A stretch of DNA of 64,000 bases, taken from contig OY282355.1 of NCBI GenBank assembly GCA_958295525.1, forward strand, positions 781,504 to 845,503. The letters run 5' to 3'. The translations under genes and the position numbers were made by a program. The notes below the pieces were generated by a model, which did not search any database, was not told the origin of the DNA, and worked only from the letters and a program-made list of their open reading frames with translations. Every line of letters begins with the position of its first letter. Position 1 is the first letter of the stretch. This document shows, piece after piece, positions 58,017 through 64,000 of this stretch. This stretch comes from an uncultured Dehalococcoidia bacterium. Lineage in GTDB: Bacteria > Chloroflexota > Dehalococcoidia > Lucifugimonadales > Australimonadaceae.

Positions 58017-58562
58017 ATGGTTACGCGAGCGGCGCAGCCGCTGATAATTCACGAGGCCGACCCGATTGCCCCGCACGGCAAGCACAGGGACACGCTCTAC
58101 AAGCATTCCGGCCTGATGGTCAAACAGGGCGACCGCCTGCAGGCGTCGGAAAAACTCTGGGGGGCGGTCGCGCACGGACTCAAGATAGTGGCCGCGAACC
58201 GCAAGTGGCCTTACACGGCCCACGCGGACGCATCCGTCATCATCAAGCATCTCCAAAAAACGCTCAAACAGCGGAACGCGCCGACGGACGCCCGTCTGCT
58301 GCGCCGGCTGTTCCCTATCGCCGAGGATCTGCACCGGAACTTCTATACGGACGAGTTGGAGATGGAAGAGATAGCCGACAGGCGCGAGGACGTCCGAGAA
58401 CTGCTCGCGCTGCTCAAGCGGCTGAATCACGAACTGCCCCGCGACGCGCCGCCGCCCGGCGAGAACCACGCGCAATACTGGCGGCGGGCGAGGGCGGCCG
58501 CCGCGCGGAATCCCGCCGCGACGACTAGAACGCCGCGAGTCCGCTCCAGGCGGACGGTCTGA
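58017..58562 (+). CDS. PaREP1/HEPN-like small helical protein, paralogue 2
   Basis: A 181-residue protein that shares GDRLQASEKLWGAVAHG (near 38-54) with the protein at 1784-2359. HEADPIAPHGKHRDTLYKHS precedes it, as HEAHRDKLLDHA does in the other. The region PIAEDLHRNFYTDELEMEEI has a counterpart YPYHTNFHEDIRDAADI. The C-terminus is basic (TTRTPRVRSRRTV). A GGAGGG site precedes the ATG. The two genes are 56 kb apart with no shared neighbours. Function unknown; the tail could bind nucleic acid. Confidence 0.6.
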   Translation: MVTRAAQPLIIHEADPIAPHGKHRDTLYKHSGLMVKQGDRLQASEKLWGAVAHGLKIVAANRKWPYTAHADASVIIKHLQKTLKQRNAPTDARLLRRLFPIAEDLHRNFYTDELEMEEIADRREDVRELLALLKRLNHELPRDAPPPGENHAQYWRRARAAAARNPAATTRTPRVRSRRTV

Positions 58563-58702
58563 CGACCTTCCGCGCCCGTTAGTAGGCGGCGGCGCTCGCC
58601 GCTCCATTCTCACCCCAAAGCCGCGTCATTCCCGCGAAAGCGAGTTCCTCCTGCCGTCCTAACCGCGCGGACGCCTGACAGCCGGCGCGCGCCGGAGGCG
58701 CC

Positions 58703-59146
58703 CTACCCGCCTTCCGCCTGATCGGTTCCGGCCCACCCGTGGACGGAGAGGTCGAACGTCACGCCGTCGGGGCCGGTGAACTTGACCTCGACGTTGCCGC
58801 CGCCCGTTTCGTCCGGCCTGCGGTTGTTGTACTCCTCGCGGATCTTCGGCTCGACGTGCTCGACGGCGCCCGCCGCGAGCACCTGCGCCTGCGCCGCGTC
58901 CATATCCCCGACGCCGAAGCCGACGTGGTGCATGCCGGTGCGCTTAGGCGCGCCTTCCGTCACCGACGCCCACTCCTCGCGCCACTTGAGGACGGCCAAG
59001 TTGACGTGGCCGTCGCTGAGGTAGTAGCCCTCGGCGGTGGGCGAGTCCACCCTGCCGACCCGCCGGAGGCCGAGCCCTTCCTCGTAGAATTTCGCAGTTG
59101 CCTCAGCGTCGTCCGTTCCGATGGCGATGTGCCGAATGCGCGCCAT
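58703..59146 (-). CDS. VOC family protein
   Basis: A 147-residue vicinal oxygen chelate protein. IRHIAIGTDDAEATAKFYEE and GMHHVGFGVGDMDAAQAQVL are the two half-domain starts, each with a His metal ligand. KFTGPDGVTFDLSVHGW is the last strand. Its first 20 codons, ribosome site and leader (88 bases) are repeated at 60160-60247, where they are fused to relB. The ribosome site is AAGGAGGAACGCT. Enzyme activity cannot be assigned. Confidence 0.85.
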   Translation of the reverse strand: MARIRHIAIGTDDAEATAKFYEEGLGLRRVGRVDSPTAEGYYLSDGHVNLAVLKWREEWASVTEGAPKRTGMHHVGFGVGDMDAAQAQVLAAGAVEHVEPKIREEYNNRRPDETGGGNVEVKFTGPDGVTFDLSVHGWAGTDQAEGG

Positions 59147-59171
59147 AGCGTTCCTCCTTCGTTGCGCTTTG
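59084..59171 (-). repeat. 88-bp duplication of the VOC gene 5' end, copy 1
   Basis: Identical to 60160-60247 except for one base. It covers the leader, ribosome site and first 21 codons of the VOC gene. Confidence 0.95.
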
Positions 59172-59417
59172 CGTAGCCGCTCTTGCGGGGAGCGTGGACT
59201 AGGTATGGCTAAGGATGGCCTCCCGCCGTTCTTGAGTATGCGCCCCTCGCGCTGATTGGAAAAGGTCTGAGTGTGTTCCCGTCCGAATCAAGACTAGCGC
59301 ATCGTCTGTCCGCTCCCAGACCAACAACCAATCCGGCTCTATATGGCATTCCCATGCGCCGGAGAACTCGCCGGACAAGCGATGCGCCCGGTTGCGAGGG
59401 TCGAGAGGCTGCCCGGC

Positions 59418-59914
59418 GATTACTTTCGGCAATAGAATACGTCCGACCCGTCTGGGGCTCGGACAGCGCGATAGTTACCCGCGTCTCCGTAGTAGCCACG
59501 GTTATTCCATTGCGCCGAAGTCATGCAGCCAGGCCGAAAAGGACGCGAGTGTTCAGGGGGGGTATAAGAGGATGCAGTGTTATGCTTGAAACGAAGGACG
59601 TACTGCACTTCATTCAAGCGGATCGCCCATGCCCTGTCAGGTCCGATCCACGGCACACGGCGATTCCATCCCGCCCGGGCTGCTTCCGGCCACGGCCCAC
59701 CAGCGGACTCCCAGCACTGAGTGTATGGGGATTTTCGGATGCAATGCTCCGTAACCACCTCGCTCGTAGGCATCGCTGTGGGAGTTGGCGCTGGGGTTGG
59801 AGTGGCCGTAGGCATTGGAGTAGCAACGCCGCAACCTACCAACACCATAGCAAAGCACAGCAAAGCAACCCTCATACGCCCTCCTTCAAGGTTATGATGT
59901 CATATCCTGCAATC
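59418..59914 (-). mobile_element. 497-bp inserted cassette carrying a lipoprotein gene
   Basis: This DNA interrupts yafQ so cleanly that removal restores the reading frame. The ends read GATTAC on the plus strand and GATTGC on the minus strand, a six-base imperfect inverted repeat. No target duplication and no transposase or integrase are seen. It has a lower GC content than its surroundings. One lipoprotein gene fills it. How it moved is unknown. Confidence 0.55.
59420..59875 (-). CDS. small lipoprotein of the yafQ-inserted cassette
   Basis: A 151-residue protein with a lipoprotein signal peptide, MRVALLCFAMVLVGCG (lipobox LVGC, Cys15), then a Pro/Thr-rich linker (PTATPTPAPTPTAMP). The mature domain has four cysteines (EHCIRKSPYTQCWESAG, GCMTSAQ, FYCRK), which could form disulphides. 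A very good ribosome site, AAGGAGG, is six bases before the ATG. Base use is less GC-biased than neighbours, a sign of transfer. The stop codon is two bases inside the cassette end. No family recognised. Confidence 0.65.
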   Translation of the reverse strand: MRVALLCFAMVLVGCGVATPMPTATPTPAPTPTAMPTSEVVTEHCIRKSPYTQCWESAGGPWPEAARAGWNRRVPWIGPDRAWAIRLNEVQYVLRFKHNTASSYTPPEHSRPFRPGCMTSAQWNNRGYYGDAGNYRAVRAPDGSDVFYCRK

Positions 59915-60012
59915 CAGAAGCCGCTCAACGACCGCCCAGAGTTTGCCCATATCTCTATTCCGCTTCTGTATCAGCCGAGCGTCCTTCTTGAACTGGTTCG
60001 TCGCTTGCGCTT

Positions 60013-60222
60013 TCACAGCATGACATCCTTCTTCAACTCATCCAGGCTCGCGTACTCCGTAATGCCCTCTCCGGCGCGGGCCTGCCGGATCGCTTCGGCG
60101 GTCGCCGCATTGGGAACTCGCAACGCGAACGGCAACCCGCGATGCAGGGCGACCTGCTTGTAGAATTTCGCAGTTGCCTCAGCGTCGTCCGTTCCGATGG
60201 CGATGCGCCGAATGCGCGCCAT
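60013..60222 (-). CDS. VOC-RelB chimeric protein
   Basis: A 69-residue chimera. Residues 1-21 (MARIRRIAIGTDDAEATAKF) come from the VOC gene at 59146 and residues 22-69 (KQVALHRGLPFALRVPNAAT, then GEGITEYASLDELKKDV) are the C-terminal half of a RelB/DinJ antitoxin. The RelB N-terminus, which binds DNA, is missing. The junction is at TTCTAC (Phe-Tyr), a sequence present in both parents. Its stop overlaps the yafQ start, as in a normal relB-yafQ operon. Expression would come from VOC signals. The toxin-binding part may still be made. Confidence 0.8.
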   Translation of the reverse strand: MARIRRIAIGTDDAEATAKFYKQVALHRGLPFALRVPNAATAEAIRQARAGEGITEYASLDELKKDVML

Positions 60223-60247
60223 AGCGTTCCTCCTTCGTTGCGCTTTG
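60160..60247 (-). repeat. 88-bp duplication of the VOC gene 5' end, copy 2
   Basis: Second copy of the repeat at 59084-59171. The two flank the broken relB-yafQ locus as direct repeats 1,076 bases apart. Confidence 0.95.
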
Positions 60248-60264
60248 TATCCCTTTCGGTAGGT

Positions 60265-60340
60265 TCCCGCCTACGCGGGCAGGCGCTGCGCTGCGCGCCC
60301 TGTCCGGGGGCGAGATTCCCGCCTACGCGGGAATGACGGT
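60265..60340. repeat. dRS3-like repeats before VOC gene
   Basis: One degenerate copy near 60265 (GGTTCCCGCCTACGCGGGCA) and one perfect copy at about 60314-60334. Confidence 0.75.
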
Positions 60341-60432
60341 CAGGGCGGACCGCGCCTACGCGGCCAGGCGATGCCCCATACGGCCTACCGCAGGCGTACT
60401 ATACGCGAAACCCGACGGGGCAGGAGGCAGCA

Positions 60433-60834
60433 ATGGGCGGCATCAGCGGCGTGAATCACGTGGCGGCGATTGCGCGGGATATGGACGAGACGGCGCGCTT
60501 CTACCGCGAGGCGCTCGGCGTGTCCGTGCGGAAGGTCGTGAACGACGAGCCGGGGCGCAGGCACTACTCGTTCGACCTCGGCGGCGAGGGGACGCTGGAC
60601 TTCTTCGAGGCGCCCACCGGAACGGAGGGAACCGCCCGCGACACGGTCGGCGCGCTGAATCACCTGGCGATAACGGCTGCGCCGGAGTTCATCGCGGAGG
60701 CGGAGTCGCGGCTGACGGCTCGCGGCGTCGAGGTGCGCTCCGCCGAGCGCGGGGGGCAGCGGACGATCTATTTCCACGACCCGAACGGGATAGACCTGCA
60801 ACTCTATCCTTCCACCGGAGGCAGCCGGGGATAG
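60433..60834 (+). CDS. VOC family protein, glyoxalase-like
   Basis: A 133-residue vicinal oxygen chelate protein. GVNHVAAIARDMDETARFYR (residues 6-25) and ALNHLAITAAPEFIAEAESR (near 76-95) open the two halves, and FHDPNGIDLQLYPS carries the last metal ligand. This differs from the VOC protein at 58703 and is not a recent duplicate. A CAGGAGGCAGCA site precedes the ATG. It is unlinked to other genes. Substrate unknown. Confidence 0.85.
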   Translation: MGGISGVNHVAAIARDMDETARFYREALGVSVRKVVNDEPGRRHYSFDLGGEGTLDFFEAPTGTEGTARDTVGALNHLAITAAPEFIAEAESRLTARGVEVRSAERGGQRTIYFHDPNGIDLQLYPSTGGSRG

Positions 60835-60835
60835 A

Positions 60836-60960
60836 TTCCCGCCTACGCGGTCAGGGCGGGACAGAGGGAACGACGATGCGCTGCGCGCTTCGTCAAGGGG
60901 GCGAGATTCCCGCCTACGCGGGAATGACGGGATATGGGGCGCGGGAATGACGGGACAGAG
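60836..60960. repeat. dRS3-like repeats after VOC gene
   Basis: One degenerate copy adjoining the VOC stop codon (60835) and one perfect copy at about 60906-60925, followed by a half copy. Confidence 0.75.
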
Positions 60961-60991
60961 GGAACGGGCAGGGCGACCTGCCGGGGAGAGG

Positions 60992-61246
60992 TTAGGGCGA
61001 GGCGGGAGGGTCGTCGGGTGGGGGCTCGTCGCTTTCGTTGAGGGCGGCGAGGATGGCTTCGGCGGAGGCGTGCGTGGCGGCGGCCTCGAGGATGATCTGC
61101 TCGACGGCGTGCTTCACGACGGAAGGGCTGGGCGTGGGCGATATGGCCTCCTCGGCCGCGTTGCGAGCGTGCCGCGCGGCGTCGGCGGCGTGCTCGGCGG
61201 CGTCTATCGCCTGACGGGCGACCCGCTCCACCATCTTCCTGTCCAT
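60992..61246 (-). CDS. small alanine-rich helical protein
   Basis: An 84-residue protein with a long alanine-rich helix (AIDAAEHAADAARHARNAAE) and an acidic, proline-rich tail (DEPPPDDPPASP). The pattern suggests a coiled coil or amphipathic helix. No domain recognised. GAGAGCGA precedes the ATG. The next gene upstream is the small zinc-ribbon protein, 36 bases away, so the pair may be an operon. Confidence 0.55.
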   Translation of the reverse strand: MDRKMVERVARQAIDAAEHAADAARHARNAAEEAISPTPSPSVVKHAVEQIILEAAATHASAEAILAALNESDEPPPDDPPASP

Positions 61247-61282
61247 TCGCTCTCCTCGTTCGGGGCGCGCGGCGGCGCCGAA

Positions 61283-61492
61283 CTATTGCGCCTCGTCTCT
61301 GCGGCGCGCGCTCCGGCTGTTGGACTGAGGCGTCCGCGCTCGCTTGCGCTCCAACTGCTCGGCCTTGCTCATTTTGGAGCGCTTGGCCCGAATCTCATGC
61401 CGCTTGGCGATGCATATCCTGCACACCACCGGCTTGCCTACACCCTCGTACTCTCGAACCTGGCCGCATTGCTGACAAACGAATTCCATCAT
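61283..61492 (-). CDS. small zinc-ribbon protein
   Basis: A 69-residue protein with CQQCGQVREYEG and CRICIAKRHEIRAKRSKMSK, two CxxC knuckles 16 residues apart that would bind one zinc ion. The C-terminal 40 residues are strongly basic (ERKRARTPQSNSRSARRRD), which suits nucleic acid binding. GGAGGAATG precedes the start. Function unknown. Confidence 0.65.
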   Translation of the reverse strand: MMEFVCQQCGQVREYEGVGKPVVCRICIAKRHEIRAKRSKMSKAEQLERKRARTPQSNSRSARRRDEAQ

Positions 61493-61584
61493 TCCTCCTT
61501 CCGTCCGGCGCCGCGACTGCGCGGCGTCGCGTTTGGTTGCCGCCTCCGCCGCTATTCTAACGGCGCCGCGCCCGCGCGGGAGCG

Positions 61585-61680
61585 CGAGATTCCCGCCTAC
61601 GCGGGAATGACGATGCGTTGCGCGCTCCGTCCGGGGGGCGGGATTCCCGCCTATGCGGTCAGGGCGGGGATTATGCGGCG
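61585..61680. repeat. dRS3-like repeats
   Basis: One perfect copy (61588-61607) and one imperfect copy (near 61640) between the zinc-ribbon and beta-propeller genes. Confidence 0.75.
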
Positions 61681-61700
61681 TTGACCGGCGCGGCGGCTTG

Positions 61701-62678
61701 TTACGCCTCGATGCAGTTTATGGGGGCTAATCCCTCCGCGATGCATTTCCATTCGCTTGCGCCGAGCGCCCGGGCGAGGATTTGGCCGCCGTGCGTTCCG
61801 GCGTAGACGGTTCCCTCGTAGTCCACGGCGAGCGCGTCCACGGCTTCCGTGAGGCCGCCGTCCATCAGCGCCTCCCAGCGCTCGCCGCCGTCGAGGCTTT
61901 CGTAGACTTTCGCGACGGCGCCCTCGGGCCGCGCGCTCCAGTTGCGGGGGCGCCCCAGCGTGGCGGACGCGACGAGGCGCTGCGGGGTCGTCGGGTCGTT
62001 GGCGAGCGCGATGGTGTAGAGCGTTTGCAGGCCGTCGCAGCGGGAGCGCCACGATTGCGCTTCGTCGCGGGAGTTGTAGAAGCCGACGCCGGTCACGGCG
62101 AACACGTGATCGGCGCCGCTGTCCGCCGCCGCCGCGAGCCCGTGAATATCCGGGTGAATGCTCTCGCGGGCCTCGCGCCACGTCTCGCCGCCGTCGTCCG
62201 TCGCCATCACGCCGCCGACTTCGACGCCGACGTAGACGCGCCCCGGATGCGTGGGCGACGCGGCCATCGAGCGGATGTTGGGCAGGTGCGGGGAGACGGG
62301 GAACGTCCAAGTCGCGTAGGTGGGGAGTTCCTTGAAGCCGGCGACTTCCGAGAATTCCCCGTCTCCTATGCGGCTGCGGTAGAGTTTCGCCTCGTCCGCG
62401 CCGACGAAGACCGTTCCGTCGAGCGTCACGGCGAGGCTTCGGGCGTCAACGCCGGGGAGCGCGGGCTCCCAGTTCGCCGCCTCCGGCAAGGCGCCTCTGC
62501 TGAACACGCCCTGATCGGTCGCGGCCAGCACGCTGTTCCCGTAGACGCAGATGTTTCCCGGCGGGTCGTACCAGCGGACGGCCTCGACGCGCGCGCCGCG
62601 GAGGTCATGCCGCTCGATTTCCCACGCGCCGTCCTTCTCGTTCAGCGCGACGATGCCGTCGTTCGTTCCCACGAGCAT
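61701..62678 (-). CDS. beta-propeller (BNR/HCF136-like) protein
   Basis: A 325-residue beta-propeller. Several blades carry the Asp-box pattern S/T-x-D-x-G-x-x-W: TDDGGETWREARES, SLDGGERWEALMDG and, degenerate, SRDEAQSWRSRCDG. Blade repeats such as VDALAVDYEGTVYAGTHGG and RSLAVTLDGTVFVGADEA alternate. No signal peptide is present. Such propellers occur in glycosidases, photosystem assembly factors and scaffolds; activity cannot be guessed. The ATG at 62678 is preceded by GGGAGGTGAGCA. Confidence 0.78.
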   Translation of the reverse strand: MLVGTNDGIVALNEKDGAWEIERHDLRGARVEAVRWYDPPGNICVYGNSVLAATDQGVFSRGALPEAANWEPALPGVDARSLAVTLDGTVFVGADEAKLYRSRIGDGEFSEVAGFKELPTYATWTFPVSPHLPNIRSMAASPTHPGRVYVGVEVGGVMATDDGGETWREARESIHPDIHGLAAAADSGADHVFAVTGVGFYNSRDEAQSWRSRCDGLQTLYTIALANDPTTPQRLVASATLGRPRNWSARPEGAVAKVYESLDGGERWEALMDGGLTEAVDALAVDYEGTVYAGTHGGQILARALGASEWKCIAEGLAPINCIEA

Positions 62679-62744
62679 TGCTCACCTCCCGATGACAGAG
62701 CGCTAGGAATATACCACGCTTCGTCAAGCATCGCGCCCCCCGCC

Positions 62745-62950
62745 CATCATTCCCGCGTAGGCGGGAGCCTCGCATCCTTGCCGTCATTCCCGCGTAGGCG
62801 GGAATCCAGTCGGCGCGCAAGCGCCAATTCCCTCCGTCGTTCCCGCGCAGGCGGGAACCTCGCCCCTGTCCCGTCATTCCCACGAAAGCGGGAATCTCGC
62901 CCCCGGACGGGGCGCGCCCCCTGCCCCGTCGTTCCCGCATCGTCTTCGCC
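62745..62950. repeat. array of dRS3-like repeats
   Basis: Five copies of mixed types (ATTCCC and GTTCCC, GTAGGC, GCAGGC and GAAAGC centres) lie between the divergent propeller and HisZ-like genes. Nothing else is seen in 62679-62996. Confidence 0.85.
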
Positions 62951-62996
62951 CCCTGGCGGCGCTACAATAGGCGGCGCGGCGAGCCGCAGGAGCAGC

Positions 62997-64000
62997 ATGA
63001 GCGGAGCAGGAGAGCAATCGTTGCGGCGTCAGCGGAGCGTCGCGGGCGTTCGCGCGCGGCTAGGGCGGTTCTTGGAGCGCCGCAGCTACGCGGCGGTCTC
63101 GACGCCGATCATCGAACCCACCGATCTTTTCCTCAAGAAGTCCGGCGGGGAACTCGCCGCCCAAATGTATTCGTTCACCGACCCGAGCGGACGCCGCGTG
63201 AGCCTGCGCCCCGAGTTCACGTCGTCGGTCGCGCTCGCGTTCGCCGAGAAACGCCTTCCGGGGCCGCTCCCCCAGCGATGGCGGTACGCCGGGCCGGTCT
63301 TCCGGCGCGAGCGCGGCGGAGACGGAGGCGGCGAGTTCGAGCAGTTGGGCGCCGAGTTGATCGGCGCCGGAAGCGCGGCGGCGGACGCCGAAATCCTGGC
63401 GCTTGCGGCGCAAGGCCTGAGCGCGCTGGGCGTGAGCGGCCACCGCCTGCGAATCGGCCACGTCGGAGCCGCGGCGGCGCTCTACGACGCCCTGGGGCTT
63501 TCGGAGCGCTCCCGCGTGTTCCTGATGGGGCGGCTCGCGGCCCTGCAAACGGGCGAGGAATCGCCGGAAAGCGTGCGCGCCAGCGCCGAGCGCCTCGGGC
63601 TGCTGTCGCCCGACGCCGACGAACGCCTCGCGCGCGTCACGCGCCGAATGTCGCCCGAAGACGCGGAGGAGATGGCGCGCGGGCTCGGCGGGCAAGCGTC
63701 GAGCGGCGCCGCCGGGCAGCGAACCCCCCAGGAGATCCTGCGGCGCTACGTGAAGAAATTGCGGCAGACCGACGAGCCCGGAGCGTTCGACCGCGCAGTG
63801 GCGCTCTCCGGCGAGTTGGCGCGGGCGGCGGGGCCCGCGGAGCGCGCCCGGGAGCGCCTCGCCCGCATCGCGTCGCGCTACGGCGCCCCGGACGGCGCCC
63901 TCGCCCCCCTGAACGAAATGCTGGACGCGCTCGCAATGTACGACCTGCGCGGAACGCCCGCCGCCGTGGACGTCGCCCTCGCTCGCGGGCTCGCGTACTA
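62997..64000 (+). CDS. HisZ/HisS-like class II synthetase-fold protein, cut by window end
   Basis: The first 334 codons of a protein with the histidyl-tRNA synthetase catalytic fold. RSYAAVSTPIIEPTDLFLKK and SLRPEFTSSVALAFAEKRL include motif-1 to motif-2 features; YAGPVFRRERGGDGGGEFEQ is motif 2 with its arginine, and LGAELIG follows. VALARGLAYY near the window end matches the ARGLDYYTG histidine-binding loop. The motif 2 loop and EFEQLGAELIG favour HisZ, the regulatory subunit of ATP phosphoribosyltransferase, over HisS. AGGAG precedes the ATG. The C-terminus is beyond the window, so the choice is not final. Confidence 0.8.
   Translation, partial: MSGAGEQSLRRQRSVAGVRARLGRFLERRSYAAVSTPIIEPTDLFLKKSGGELAAQMYSFTDPSGRRVSLRPEFTSSVALAFAEKRLPGPLPQRWRYAGPVFRRERGGDGGGEFEQLGAELIGAGSAAADAEILALAAQGLSALGVSGHRLRIGHVGAAAALYDALGLSERSRVFLMGRLAALQTGEESPESVRASAERLGLLSPDADERLARVTRRMSPEDAEEMARGLGGQASSGAAGQRTPQEILRRYVKKLRQTDEPGAFDRAVALSGELARAAGPAERARERLARIASRYGAPDGALAPLNEMLDALAMYDLRGTPAAVDVALARGLAY

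Larger units (their letters stand above)
59199..60016 (-). pseudogene. yafQ: YafQ toxin gene split by an inserted cassette
   Basis: The 5' part (60016-59915) starts with GTG overlapping the relB stop and encodes VKAQATNQFKKDARLIQKRN then GKLWAVVERLL. The 3' part (59417-59199) continues AGQPLDPRNRAHRLSGEFSG, CHIEPDWLLVWE and LIRTGTHSDLF. Joined, they form a complete YafQ mRNA interferase with the usual LLAGQPL and CHIEPD motifs and histidines. The 497 bases at 59418-59914 interrupt it precisely between the two. The toxin is therefore inactive, although a short C-terminal peptide could still be made. Confidence 0.85.

Noticed and set aside
62997-64000. Firm call of histidyl-tRNA synthetase
   Set aside because: Motif 2 surroundings look more like HisZ, and the C-terminal anticodon-binding region needed to decide lies outside the window.

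Overview
The window is very GC-rich and dense in genes, and probably comes from a Chloroflexota bacterium of the SAR202/Dehalococcoidia type or a similar host-associated marine lineage. That placement is inference from gene content: CaiB/BaiF CoA-transferase, MmgE/PrpD, Rieske oxygenases, LLM flavin oxidoreductase, LigB dioxygenases, a DapL-type aminotransferase and a DUF6391-like protein. No rRNA gene is present to settle it. Intergenic DNA is filled with a 20-bp palindromic repeat (ATTCCC-N8-GGGAAT, like neisserial dRS3), single or in arrays.

Layout. 0.2-5.6 kb: an EndoQ-like repair nuclease, then an acyl/CoA set (isocitrate-lyase-fold enzyme, HbpS-like protein, CoA-transferase). 5.7-7.6 kb: a type II restriction-modification pair (TSPPY methyltransferase and Eco29kI-like GIY-YIG nuclease). 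7.7-15.3 kb: acyl-CoA dehydrogenase, a two-domain HicB with HicA, CitE-like lyase, NYN protein, BrnA with a BrnT remnant, MaoC, MmgE/PrpD and the ATPases LivF and LivG. 15.6-18.2 kb: tmRNA, smpB and a CtpA protease. 19.1-21.8 kb: a methyltransferase-HNH fusion and an intact IS481-like element inserted in a dRS3-like repeat. 21.9-24.8 kb: dapL and hflX, the latter lacking a usual start codon, and two small genes.

24.9-29.1 kb is the most unusual part. Three near-identical promoter-hairpin-terminator cassettes, which look like genes for ~55-nt RNAs, lie beside a frameshifted NYN gene and a cluster of three tandem Nmad2-like genes and one Nmad3-like gene. These are domains linked to DNA base hypermodification. 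Repeats show that the Nmad2 unit was amplified together with the 3' end of the Nmad3 gene.

29.3-50 kb: catabolic enzymes (SDR, dienelactone hydrolase, two Rieske oxygenases, LLM oxidoreductase, enoyl-CoA hydratase, two LigB dioxygenases, a VOC protein), an Hdr/FadF-like membrane Fe-S protein that could take electrons from acyl-CoA oxidation, ModA, Bcp, tRNA-Arg(TCT), tRNA-Ser(TGA) and a large dRS3 array. 50-56 kb: a type IIG restriction-modification protein behind a 15-bp minisatellite, an EutA-like ATPase and an MT-A70 methyltransferase. 56-64 kb: MFS transporter, small proteins, VOC proteins, a relB-yafQ locus broken by a 497-bp lipoprotein cassette and a gene-fusion event, a beta-propeller protein and a HisZ/HisS-like gene cut by the window end.

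Together the genes suggest a heterotroph degrading aromatic and branched organic acids through CoA thioesters, with a heavy load of DNA modification, restriction and toxin-antitoxin genes and frequent short tandem duplication.
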